Source of the DNA: Lathyrus oleraceus | Taxonomy: Eukaryota > Streptophyta > Magnoliopsida > Fabales > Fabaceae | Assembly: GCF_024323335.1 (NCBI RefSeq) | Contig: NC_066581.1 | Coordinates: 292,774,536-292,838,535, forward strand | DNA length: 64,000 bases | Reading direction: 5' to 3' | Part shown: in pieces, positions 21,364 through 33,508 of the stretch | Layout of the letters: each line of letters opens with the position of its first letter | Numbering within the stretch: position 1 is the stretch's first letter | Notes under the pieces: model-generated | Databases searched by the model: none | What the model was told of the DNA's origin: nothing | The model's input: only the letters and a program-made list of their open reading frames with translations | Translations under genes and position numbers: made by a program

Positions 21364-24300
21364 TTACTTAGAGCGATGGACAATAACGGGAACATCAACA
21401 TCAACCCAATTGTTGCAAGTCTCGCCATGTGTGACAAATTTGGCGCAGTCTTCATCTTCATCACCCTCGATCACAACACCTGAGTGTTGTTCATTACCAT
21501 GGATGAACCCTCTGCTACGGAAACTCGGTTGCACTTCTTTAGCTTTAACATTAGATGGCCCTTGTTGAATTCCTAATTCGGCCATATTCTTGTTCTCTGC
21601 AACTTCTACCATTTGGCCTCACTGATCTGTACTGCCTGCCTTAATAGCTTTCTGAGCATCTTTGAAAGAAGACATGGGTAAAAGATGACAGATAGCTTAC
21701 CAAAAGTGCTTTCTCTCCACTAACAACGACAAGCTTGCCGTTCTTCACAAATTTTTATTTCTGGTGCAGAGTGGACGTTACAACTCCAACCTCATGAATC
21801 CATGGCCTTCCTAATAAATAGATATAGGCCGGGTGAATATCCATTAGTTGAAAAGTAATTTGAAAATCACTCGGACCTATCTTCACTGGAAGGTCCAGTT
21901 CTCCAATAACGGTTTTGCGAGAACCATCAAATGCTTTGACAATTACGCCACTATACCTCATCGGGGCGCCTTGATAGGATAATCTGGATAGAGTTGATTT
22001 TGGGAGTACATTCAGAGAAGAACCGGTATCAACTAGCACATTGAACAATGCATCCTCCTTGCAATTCATTGATATATGTAGTGCTAGATTGTGATTTTTG
22101 CCTTCCTCGGGAAGCTCTTATCACAAAAACTCAGATTGTTGCAAGAAGTAATGTTAGCCACAATGTGGTCAAACTGATCCACAATAACGTCGTGCTCGAC
22201 ATAGGCTTGCTCCAACACTCTTTGCAATGCTTCTCTGTGCGCTTCAGAATTCATTAGTAGAGACAGTACTGAAATCTTTGACGGGGTTTGGAGCAACTGC
22301 TCCACCATATTAAATTCACTTTTCTTAATCAGATGTAGCAATTCATCATCATTGTTAGGCTTCAGCCTACTGGATTCACCAGACTGACACACGAGAGCAC
22401 CAATTGGGTTCATCGTAGGCATATCAACCTTCTTACTGATTGCAGCCTCTTTTATATCCTTTGGAAAAACGGGACCAAAAATGCGACCGCTACGGGTCAC
22501 CCTCACAATATCAGCTATATTCACAACAGAATTTGTCGTAGGCAATGGAAACTCTTGACCATTCTCCACCGTTGTGGAATTATACTGATAAGGCACGACT
22601 TTATCGGATATATATGGGACAGGGCCCGCTAACCGTATCACTAACGGTGATACCGATCTATTGATGTTGTTGTTGCTGCTACTATCAAATTGAATGACTA
22701 CCCGCTTAGGGGTCTTAAGCACTGGTATTATCACATTGACATCATCTACTTCCCTTGACTGACAAATTTGGATAAGCCCTTCATCCATCAATCTTTGAAT
22801 GTCCCTCTTGACAATGACACATCCTCGAGGGTTCACGCTACATACCACACAACCATCATGGTCATGCTCACAATCACTAACCAAGCAGATATCTCTATGA
22901 ATTGCAACCAAAGACTGTCTGATATGGCGAACATCATAAACCTTATATTCTCCAGGACAACCATCTACCATGTTGATAGAGGAGTTACCATGAGCGGGAA
23001 ACGGATTGGCTTTTACATTCGGTGCATGGTCCTCAAAAGACACCATCCCACTCTTCACAAGTTTATGGACTTCGTACTTCAATGGGTAACAATTCTCAAT
23101 ATCATGGCCGGGAGCTCCTTGATGAAAGGCACATCAGAGTTCAGGCTTATACCACTATGGAAGTGACTCAGGAATTTGAGGTGGATTTCTCAGTTGAAGT
23201 AGGTTCTTGAGAACCAAAGATGGGTAGAGTTCGGCGTATGACATAGGAATAGGGTCAAAAGAGACCTTTTTCCTCTCTAAGTTTTGTTGTTGATTATTAT
23301 TGTTGTTGATTATTATTGTTGTTGTTGTTGTGGGTTCTTTGTTGCGGTTGTTGTTGAATTGACACTGATTGATTGCTGGAATTATTTGAAAACATTGAAA
23401 GTACTGATGAAACTTGATTTTGATGCTGACGCGGTTGAGGATTTCTTCTTATGTGAGGCATCCTCTGCCTCCCTACGGACACTGCATTGGTTTCTCCTTC
23501 CTTCTTCTTGGCAAAACTGCTACCATATTTCCTACTAGACGATATCTCTTCCTTAGACAGACGTCCTTCACGGACTCCTTCCTCTAACCTCATCCCCATG
23601 TTTACCATTTCGATAAAGTCATTGGGGGCACTGGCAATCATATGTTCGTAATAAAACGAACTTATGGTCTTTAGGAAAATCTTCGTCATCTCCTTCTCTT
23701 CCAATGGAGATTAATCTGAGCAGCAACCTCTCTCCACCTTTGGGCATATTCTTTAAACGTATCCTTGTCCTTTTGAGACATAGACCTCAGTTGGTCTCTA
23801 TCAGGAGCTATGTCCACATTATACTTATATTGTTTAACAAAAGCTTCTCCCAAATCGTTGAACGTGAGAACACTTGCACTTTCTAGCCCCATATACCATC
23901 TCAGAGCAGCACCAATCAAATTGTCTTGAAAGTAGTGAATCAGTAACTGATCATTATCAGTTTGAGTTGACATATTTCTGGAATACATAACAAGGTGGCT
24001 AAGTGGACAAGTGTTTCCCTTATACTTTTCAAAGTCAGGGACTTTGAACTTCATCGGGATCTTCACATTTGGTACCAGGCAAAGTTCAGCAACACTTTTC
24101 CCAAACAAGTCATTTCCTCTCAGAGTCTTCAATTCCTTTCGCAACTCAAGAAACTGATCCTTCATTTCATCCATTTTCTCATAAACATCTGGGCCCTCAG
24201 ACGGCTCAGAATGGTAGATGGTGTCCTCAACACGAGGCAAGGTATGAATAACTGGAGGTGGCACAGACATGACCGGACTAGATGTCGGCATAGAAGCAAA

Positions 24301-24576
24301 TGTAGGCGCAAACCCTTCAGGCATGAAATTTGGTGGCATTCCCCACGGGAATCCAGCAGGAATAGATGGACCATATTGAGTAGCAGCAACAGGCAGAGAT
24401 GAAAGTCCTCTGAGGAGGAGGAGTTGCAGGAGTTGGTGAAGACTAATTCTGCGTAGCAAGAACATACTCCATCAATCAGTTAGACGAGCAATCTCATCCT
24501 TTAGTTCTTTGTTCTCTTGTTCCAAATGCTCCATAATACTGTATTGATTGTCGTGAGTGTTGTATCGGTGAGTCAT
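21364..24576 (-). pseudogene. gag-pro of D, broken by frameshifts and stops
   Basis: ATG at 24576 (MTHRYNTHDNQ), then a Glu/Lys-rich coiled-coil start, a frame excursion around 24380-24480, and the capsid-like Gag core (23700-24380, with PKFKVPDF-type and RWYMGLES words). A frameshift near 23700 is followed by a Gln/Asn-rich tract (23280-23340, CAA/AAT repeats). A knuckle-like CAFHQGAPGH motif sits near 23130, then a long linker (22084-23082). The aspartic protease (21755-22084) has VDTGSSLNVLP as active site and LLGRPWIH as the second conserved loop. The tail ends at 21364. At least three frameshifts separate these parts. Confidence 0.85.
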
Positions 24577-24828
24577 CTTGGCTGAAGCACAGAAGAATAA
24601 CCGATAAGACATCTGGCGGAAGAAAACCTATTATGCGAATGGTGCATGAAATGCAATGTTTTTGTTTATTTAATTTCAAGGAACATACTATTTTATTTGC
24701 AAATATATAATATCAATAATAACAATTTGATTGACCATAAAAATTTCTTTTATTCATATAATTTGGAAGGATTACACTGAGTACAATTTCAGAAATCAAA
24801 GTACAAACACAAGAGAAAAGGAATCTAA

Positions 24829-26340
24829 TCATCCTAAGGATCCCCTAACAACGGTGTCAGATGATTTGGCTGCAGGCGCGTACTTCCTTTGGATGCGTTG
24901 GATCTCGGACTCAAAATAAGTCTTCATCTGAGCCTTCTCAAGGACAAGCTGATCAACAATCTTCTTCCAAGCACCGGAAGGCTGAGGTATACTAGAGGAA
25001 GATGAACCCTCTGGCTCTCTCTGTCTCTTTACTGCTCGATCTTCAAGAAGTTCAATAAGTGCATCTTTGTCCTTTGACTCAAGCTACAACTCCTCATGCT
25101 TTCAGCTTAAAGCATGGAATCGCTCTTCCCACATATCTGTCTCTTGCTTCATCTTGGCGAGTGCATCTTCCAACTCCTCTATATCTTGGTTAGGGAGAGT
25201 TGATGGCTTAGCCACAACCAAAGACATAGGTCTGTCACAAGCATATGTCATCTTCAATTCCAAAGCTCTCTTCTTCACCCAAGTAGTGTAAACTTCCAAA
25301 GCTACACAGTTGCACGGACCAAGCTCAGATCTTCCTTTCCTATGCACATTATGCCAATCATGTACCATTTTCTACTTCAAATGTTAGGGATTTTTACCCT
25401 CTTTATAGAAAAGACCTTCTAACTGGGTGTTATTAGGTTTGTCTCTCAAGGGGAACCCAAGTTGACGACGAGCCAAAGCAGGGTTGTACTTGATTCCTCC
25501 TTGTGTACCAATGAGAGGCACATTAGAGAATTCACCACAACTATCAATAATATCCAAGCCACTCAAGGCAGAATCATACCAAACAATATCATCATTAGTG
25601 AGGGACATAAGTCTATGAGACCAACGTAGACATTGCTTATTTTCCACAAAAGCAGGTGTCTGAGGCAAGTGCGAAATAAACCACGTGTACAGAAGAGGAA
25701 CACAACACACAATAGTTCTGCCACCTTTAGAATTCCTTAAATGCAAAGAGAAATACATATCACCCAACAAAGTTGGAACTGGATTCCCAATCAAGAAGAT
25801 TCTAATGGCGTTAATATCAACAAAATCGTCAATGTTAGGGAACAAAGCCAGACCATAGATGAGCAACACAAAGATGGCTTCAAAAGAATCCACACTACCG
25901 ACTTGAGCAAAGACAGTAGCTTTCCCTATGAGAAACTCAGAAGTCAACCCAAATATTCCTCCTTTCTTCACCCAATGAGCCTCAATCTCAGACTTTTTCA
26001 TATGAAGAGCTTCAGATATAAGATGAGATCTGGGAATCTCCTTCAATCCACTAAAAGGCATCTTGTCAGAAACAGGTATTCCCAAGAGATGGGCATACTC
26101 CTCAAATGTAGGCATACGCTGATAATTGGGGAAAGTGAAGCAATGGTAAAGAGGATCATAAAACTGAACCAACACACTCAAGAGTCCTTCAACCACATCA
26201 GTAGATATCACAGATAGAAGCTTCCCACAACGTTGCTTGAAGTCTAAGGGATCTAATACAAAAGATGATAGCTTCCTTATCTCTTTCAAATCTGGACATT
26301 TGAAACTATACTTCTTAGTGTTCCTTCGTCCATAATCCAT
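24829..26340 (-). pseudogene. ORF1 of D (Ogre-specific, plant-mobile-domain-like)
   Basis: ATG at 26340 (MDYGRRNTKKYSF); the same frame reaches a final TGA at 24829, 503 codons, with four premature stops: TAA 25384-25386, TAG 25372-25374, TGA 25102-25104, TAG 25084-25086. Three of them look like CAA/CAG to TAA/TAG changes. The first 318 codons resemble the domain found in Ogre ORF1 and in plant mobile domain proteins (words such as MPTFEEYAHLLGIPV). The C-terminal part is charged and coiled-coil-like. Function of ORF1 is unknown. It sits in the 5' position typical of Ogre, so it is a retrotransposon gene and not a host gene. Confidence 0.85.
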
Positions 26341-27563
26341 GGTCTGAAAATATTTGTAAATAAAACCTCAGTTCCTTGAAGTTATTTTTCGTGTGGTGAA
26401 TGTTATGATGTGCATGAATGCATGGATGCAACAATCACAAACAAGGGATCACACACAAGGCAAACACAAACAGAGGACAAGGGATGAATCAAGTTATTGC
26501 CAAGATCAATCATCCATTTTGGTGGATTATGGTTTTCACCTTATCAACACCCAAGTTCCATTGATATTAATAAGACTTGATTGGATCAACCAAGAATCAA
26601 AGGGTTTGTTGTGAGTCACGAGCATGGAGTCAAGTTAAGAACCATCCCAAAGGAGTGTACTAAGGATAAAAACCTATAGATCATGTTCTAAATGTTGGTG
26701 TAAGCCCTAGAGGCCAATACTTTTGGTACTTGTATCGAATTATTTATTAATAATAAAAGGCTTTTTCTTTATTATGTTTGTTTAATAAAGTCCCTAGAAT
26801 AGATAGTCCGTTTAATGTATCAAGTGTGACTTAATCATGAGATCACATTAAATATAAGGACACTATTCTTAAAGTATCCGTAGTCGAGCTTTATTGTGAA
26901 GTGGGATAACATTAAAGCATGAAGACTATTATGTTTATAGACTGATGATCGCATCTCATAGATCATGGATAAGGAGTTATCAAATCTTAAACATAGGTAT
27001 GAATATTAAGAGTAATATTTATACTAGATTGACCCGTTATGAGAATACTATATAGAATGTTATCCAAAGTGTCATAAGTTATTCTCATGGTGATAATGGT
27101 GTATACCACCCTTCGACCTGAAACCACTATGGACCCTAGATGTAGAGTCGAGTGCCTTAGTGCTGATTAAACGTTGTCCGTGACTGGATGACCATAAAGA
27201 CAGTTGATGGGTACTCCACGAATCATGCTAAAGGACATGAGTGACCTAGATGGAATTTTCCCATCCTGCGTAACAGGATAAATGTCTATGGTCCCAATAT
27301 TGAACTGGACAAGGATGACACGGTCTATGCCTTGTGTTCAATATAGACATAAGGGCAAAAAGGATAATTATACACATAAGTATTATCACAGAAGTATTTG
27401 TCAGATCACATGACATTTTCGTGTCTTGGGTAGCAGTGATGTGTTGCTAGATACTGCTCATTGTTTATTATGTCAAATGCGTGATTTAGTATAATTGCCA
27501 ATGTCGCGAAAACCTACAGGGTCACACACAAAGGACGGATTGATAAGAGATAGAGTAACTAAG

Positions 27564-27712
27564 GAACATCGTAAGGTACGGTGAATTTAAGTGAATTATA
27601 GAACATCGTAAGGTACGGTGTACTTAAGTAGAATACGAAATATGGTAAGGTACCACACGCTTAAGTGATTTTAGCATATTATAAGATATGGGCCACATAC
27701 ACTTAAGTGGGC
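27564..27712 (+). repeat. Four ~37-bp repeats upstream of the copia TATA box
   Basis: Units start at about 27564, 27601, 27637 and 27676. The first two share GAACATCGTAAGGTACGGTG, and all keep a TTAAGT word near the end. They sit in U3 just before the TATA box, like retroelement enhancer repeats (inference). Confidence 0.75.
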
Positions 27713-27742
27713 TTTTTAGCTTATAGCCCACACAAGTGGTTC

Positions 27743-27750
27743 TATAAATA
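27743..27750 (+). promoter_or_regulatory. TATA box of the copia solo LTR
   Basis: CTATAAATACAACCC on the plus strand; start of transcription expected about 30 nt downstream. Confidence 0.6.
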
Positions 27751-28550
27751 CAACCCTTGTGCAGAAGCATTAGTGCAGTTGCAATTTTGTTTCTCTCTCT
27801 CTCTCTCACTCAAAACCTTCATTCGTAGCAGCTAACACTGAGATTGAAGGAATCTGTTTGTGTGGACTGAGTAGAGGCGTTGTCATCGTTCAACATTCGT
27901 GATCGCTCCGTAGATCTGCATCAAAGGTTACAATCCCCACAAGAGGAAACGATTCTGTCACTGATCATGCCCATTTCTAAGGATCATTAAAGGAGAAATT
28001 TTAAATTCCGCTGTGTTTTGGATCTCCCTTCTCCTTCACTAAAAAGTTCCCAGAGTCTTAATTCCATCTATCAGATATTATAGGTTAGGATGACTGACTC
28101 ATCAACCCATAATATTCTCAAGAGAAACTCGTCTGAGTGTAGTATCGCATAACAACTGTTATCAAGTCTACACCTGAACAATCTCCACACTACGTCCTAA
28201 ATAGGCCAAGTTGGGTTAAATGTTCTACGGTCCTTAGCTTCTTGGACCCCAAATCAGAGAAAGTAATGCCTAACCACAAATAACTTGTGTGACATCAATA
28301 GCTCCAAACGGGTCTCCACTGAGTAGATGGGTCTCAAGCCAACTTATTAAGGAGTACTCCACACAAGTCGAACATGACTATACCATCCTCCTATCTTAAT
28401 TGCGCTCAACTTTGGGTTAGAACTTATCTCACCAGTCAGAGATCACCAAGCACAATAATCAGATTATATCACATAAACAAATATACAAACATCAAATATA
28501 CAAATATATACACACATAAAAAAAGTAGACTAAACCCACTGAGGACTACT

Positions 28551-28567
28551 CCCCATCAGAGTCGCCA
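28551..28567 (-). other. Primer binding site of D
   Basis: TGGCGACTCTGATGGGG on the minus strand, 9 nt from the LTR end at 28577. TGGCGACTC begins with the complement of a tRNA CCA end. Ogre elements are reported to use tRNA-Arg; the exact tRNA was not checked. Confidence 0.7.
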
Positions 28568-31122
28568 CTTGATTTTTATAGCGGTATATTCATGAACATT
28601 AAGCTATGGACAAACTTAACATCAATAAAACCAGAGGCGCCACCGCGCTTTTATTGTTTCCAAAGGGAAAGGGAAAAGTACGAACAAAACACAAAGATAA
28701 GAAGTTTTCAAATCAAAACTAATAAAATGCCAGAGATTACAGGTAAACGGGTCGGTTACACAGAGGAAAGATGTTAGCACCTAAAGTGTCCTAGGTACTC
28801 CTAGGGAGCCTTTTTTATGTGTGTATGTGTTTTTGTTATAAAAGATGTTTGCAATAAAATAGAGTGTGTGGATGAGAAAAGAATTCATTAATTATATTTT
28901 TGTGTTTGACAAGACCTTCGGACTTGTGCCTACGTGCCAACATAAAAATGAGGGATCAAAACCTCGTAGTTCGTGGTATCAATTTCAAAATGAGCCGATT
29001 GCTTTTAATAAAAAATTAAGTTTACAAGAGGCATAAAGGAGCCTAAAAGAGTTTGAATGAGTGTTAGTTCTTTTTGTCTTTTGAAATTTTTAGTCAATAT
29101 GGTTAAGTTCATTTACAAGTTTGATTTATGAAAAGAATTGAAAAAAAGCAATGGCATAAGGCCAAAGTTTCTAGTTTACAATAAAGTCTCAATTTTGAAA
29201 TTGTAAGCAAAGAAGGTTTTTGAAAAGGGGAGAGATTTTTAAATTTAAGAAGTGAGAGAAGATGAAGAGACTATCCTAAGCATGAAATTAAAAGTTAAGA
29301 GTTCAAAAGATCTGACCAATGGGATACAATCCAATAGACAAAAATGTCCTATAGAAAACCCATTTCCCCTTTGGACTTTGAATCAAACAATAATCAGCAA
29401 GCAAATAGCAATATGAAGAGAAAGGCATCAAATAAAGATGGCCACATCCAAGCAAGCAAATTCCACAGCTAACAGTCTTCTTTGTCTTCTCAAGTATCAG
29501 ATGACACACTCCTTGGTTAGCTCAGAATAAGGTATTAGACACAGGTTCAAAGTAACAGTTGCATCAAGACCATGTAGCAGATGAATTCATGTGGATCCCA
29601 ATACTTGCATCATATGAAAGATCAAATCACAATAACTTGGTCTCATAAATGTTGGCATTGGCCAAGTCCTTTTGCATAGGGGATGTTGCCTAATTCTAAG
29701 TCCAAAAGCTCAGATCAAATCCAACAGTACACACAAACATTTTTTAGGGTTTTTGTTGTTTATTAAGTATTTTAGGGTCCTAAGACCACAATCACAAACA
29801 AAATACACAAACAAATATATACAATCACAATATATGGCTCAAGTGAGCAAAGTGAAAATGACATGAATATAAACAAGTTAAATGATATGTAAAAGGCAAA
29901 TGAAATGGTAAATGACTTGAATTTAAATTCCGTAAAGTAAATGACTTGAAAATAAAAGCAATAATAATAAAAGTTAGTCAAATGTTAGTTGATTAGATGT
30001 TAGTGATGTTTTTCTTTTCAATTGATTAAGTCATTCTTTGGAGAACACTCAACCATCTATTCACAAGCATGGATCCTTGAACCTAGACATCTTCCAAAGG
30101 AAGGAAAAAATGCCAAGTTTCCACACAATACCATGAAAGGGGGGAGCCTTACAATCTCACTTACTAGAATGCTATGCCTTTAGGGTTAAAATTTAGCTCT
30201 ATGTTAAGCAATCATAATTGGACTTATATAAAAGTCACAACTATCTGAGGCCAGGCAATAGAAATTTGGTGTTAATGCATGTTAGAGATATGGTATAATG
30301 AACCATACTCCTAAAACATACCACACACAAAAAAGAAAAAGATCAAAGGATGGACCTATCTCATCCATACTGGTATTGGTTCATCTAACACAAAGTTATT
30401 GATGAACCAATTAGCCTTAGGATATTGAGACTTCATTGGTCAATGGAAAGGATGGGAGAGAATGGGATTGAAGATGAAAAAGGAGGGGAGATGAGAGAAA
30501 CACAAATTGGTCATGAGAGGAATTTTATCAAATTAAAATCATTCATTCATTTTGGGAGATGAAATGTATATTTCATCCATCCCCTAAATCCAATGATTTT
30601 AACTTAACAAAAGTTAAATCAACCTTGACCAAGGCCCAAACACATAGTCCAACATCACAAGTCAATAAAAATGGCTCAACACAATTCCTACACAATTAAT
30701 CAATTAGAAATCAAATTAAAAATGCATTTAAATTAAATTTAGTTTGGTTAAAACCTAAAACCTCTTCAAAACACCAAATATGACCAAGAAATTTATCCTA
30801 GAACAAAGAAGGTCAAAGGACCTTAGACAAAAAAATTTATAATTTTTGAAAAGTCAGACGTATTTTTAAATTTTTAAAAATATGCACAAAAACAAGTAAT
30901 TCTTTAAAATTATCAAAATTAATCCAAAAAATTAATTTTAATTCAGAAAACGAAAGAGGAAAATATTTAAATATTTTTAGTGAAAGTCCCATATTTTTTG
31001 GATTAAAAATAAAATTAATATGAATTAATCAAAATAAAAGGATTAAATGAAAAATTAGAAAATAAAAAGAAATTCAAAAAAACAAGGGCCATCAGATCTC
31101 CCTCATTAATTGAGGTGGTAGA

Positions 31123-33050
31123 TGTAACACCCTTCTTAAATACCCCAATAATAATTAAAACAACAAATATAAATCAGAGTAGATATGCAATTTCAGGGTG
31201 TCACACTTGACACTTCACACCATTCACCAAAATAGTTTGTCATGCTCATTTAATAATCAAAATAAAATATTGCACAATTCGCAGCGGATATGCAAACCAT
31301 GTAACACATTCCATGTAAAATTATTCAACAACCAAATGAAAACAAGGTAAAACATCCCGTCCCGATGTTACATATACCAGAGCATGACCCACTAAGGAAC
31401 TACACTAGACTTCAAGCACTAGCTTCTACTCAATCACTGCTCGTTACCTGAAACATAGTTGTAAGGGTGAGTTCCTCAATCGATATAATAAGCATTATAA
31501 AATATCATGTAATGCTAAGTAATTTAACACATTTCATCACCCAAATCAGATCGCACATTCAGCAACGGCAACATCAACTCAAAATCATATTCATACTCAA
31601 CCCAACAATAAAACACACGTATAATATTGGAATACATCCATTCATATTATACGCCATACATACATTATGCAATGAGACTCCATGCATGCGGTACCGACTA
31701 TTCGTGAACACATAGTTCAACCTCACCGATCAAACCCAGATACGGCTACCAAGCTCACTAGTCCCACTCATTTGAGACCTAGTGACTCACTCATTAATTC
31801 CTCACCATGGGAATTAGCTACCACCCCAAGGGCTATGCTATGCACGCTAAATCACCTAGCATGCAAACATCAACAACAATCCACAATAACTCACTCACTA
31901 ATTCCTCACCATGGGAATTAGCTACCACCATAAAGGCCATGCTATGCACGCTAAATCACTTAGCATGCAACCATCAACAACAATCCACAATGGACATATG
32001 CTCACACTCTAAGCAATAAACAGTCCATCCACAATTGCATACATAACAGATACATTCACAACATTATGCATACCATCATACATCATCAGCATATTTATCA
32101 CAAAATCATATTCATATCATGCCAAATAATAAATCACAGTATTAGCACACTCTACTAATACCTATACTGCTCAAAACAACGGGAAATGATCCCTACTATA
32201 TCATCCATCAGCTAAATTACATCACTCAGCTGAAATAACCAAAACTGCACAACAACAGCTCAGGAAAATCAAACTTCTGCCCATACGCGTATAGCCTGTC
32301 TCATACGCGTATGATACGCGTACCCCTTCTCCCATAAGCGTACCAACAGAGACAAAACTACGTTAGAACATCATCTTCTTCATTCATACGCGTATGGCCT
32401 CACTCCATACGCGTACCAGGCCATCTCATACGCGTATGGCCTAGTGTCATACGCGTATGACCAGGAACCAATTCCAGATCTGCTATGGGTTTTTCTCTGC
32501 TACGAGATTTCTCAAATCCAACCTTCCACAGTCCAATTTTTACACAACATTCGTTCATATTATCTAACACAGATCATACCCATTCAATTTCACAATTTCT
32601 AACCTTATTACATCTAATTCCTACGAATTTTCTTCAATTATAGACCCATCTCTCATTCATCCACAAATTCACAATTTACAACATTCATCATCCTAATTGG
32701 AGTCGATTCAATGGTTTATTACTACCCATTACATGTTAACCCATAATACCCATTAAACGACGATAAACCCCCCTTACCTGAGTTAATCCGGCAAATCTTC
32801 TTTAGCTTCAAGCTTTTCCCTTCTTCAACCCTTGTTCTCCCGCTCTTCCTCTTTGCCCCTTTCTCACTTTCTGTCGCTTCTCTGGTTTTCACGTGAAAAA
32901 CCCTTTTTACCAAATGGAACTCTTTATATATATTCCAACTTTATTATTCCAATAATAATAATCCAATAATATTCCAATTATTTAATTAAATTAATAATTA
33001 TACTATTAAACTTAAATTAAATAATTATCATATTTTATCGGGGTGTTACA
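31123..33050 (-). repeat. 3' LTR of B (1928 bp)
   Basis: TGTAACACCC...GGGTGTTACA. Carries the 104-bp duplication (31785, 31889), the CATACGCGTATG cluster (32281-32459), a G-box palindrome (32886-32899) and TATATAAA on the minus strand near 32924-32931. Confidence 0.95.
32281..32459. repeat. CATACGCGTATG cluster, 3' LTR of B
   Basis: About seven full or half units; one reads CATAAGCGTACC where the 5' LTR has CATACGCGTACC, a point change since insertion. Confidence 0.88.
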
Positions 33051-33063
33051 ACTCTCCCCCACT
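33051..33063 (-). other. Polypurine tract of B
   Basis: AGTGGGGGAGAGT on the minus strand, directly before the 3' LTR; identical words are at 35553-35565 and 42133-42145 in array A. Confidence 0.85.
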
Positions 33064-33508
33064 AAAAGAGTTTTCGTCCTCGAAAACATACCTCAAGCGA
33101 ATAACTCCGGATAAGACTCCTTCATCTGACTCTCAAGTTCCCAAGTCACATTGCCACCCGCTGGTCCTCCCCAAGCTACCTTTACCAAAGCAATCTCTTT
33201 ACCCCGCAACTGCTTCAACTCTCGATCCTCGATCCTTATTGGTGATGTTTCAACAGTCAGGTTATCTCTCACCTGTACATCATCTACTTGGACCACATGC
33301 GACGGATCAGGAATGTACCTCCTCAACTGAGACACATGAAAAACCTCATGCAAATTCGCAAGTGACGGCGGTAAAGCGATACGATAGGCTACCTCCCCTA
33401 TCCTCTCCAAAATCTGATAAGGACCAATAAATCGAGGTGTCAACTTCTTCGACTTCAAAGCTCGACCAACCCCAGTTATCGGAGTAACACGAAGAAACAC
33501 ATGATCTC

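Larger units (their letters stand above)
26693..28038 (+). mobile_element. Copia-type solo LTR (1346 bp)
   Basis: Begins TGTTGGTGTAAGCCCTAGAG and ends CTCCCTTCTCCTTCA, flanked by the perfect 5-bp TSD CTAAA (26688-26692, 28039-28043). No internal domain. TATAAATA at 27743-27750 is on the plus strand, giving its orientation. The start and end words are familiar from legume Ty1/copia LTRs, but the lineage is not certain. Four 37-bp repeats precede the TATA box. Confidence 0.88.
26341..28550 (-). other. 5' UTR of D, interrupted by a copia solo LTR
   Basis: Untranslated leader between PBS and ORF1: 28039-28550 and 26341-26687 plus the TSD. I see no ORF or conserved motif in the leader pieces. The interruption is 26693-28038. 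Confidence 0.75.

Noticed and set aside
25384..26340. Host plant-mobile-domain gene
   Set aside because: Position between the D leader and gag, strand, and Ogre layout identify it as retrotransposon ORF1.
27793..27809. CT microsatellite as a feature
   Set aside because: Short run (about eight CT units) in the copia LTR leader, no further significance visible.
28551..28567. tRNA gene fragment
   Set aside because: Only the 3' complement is present next to an LTR; it is a primer binding site, with no cloverleaf around it.
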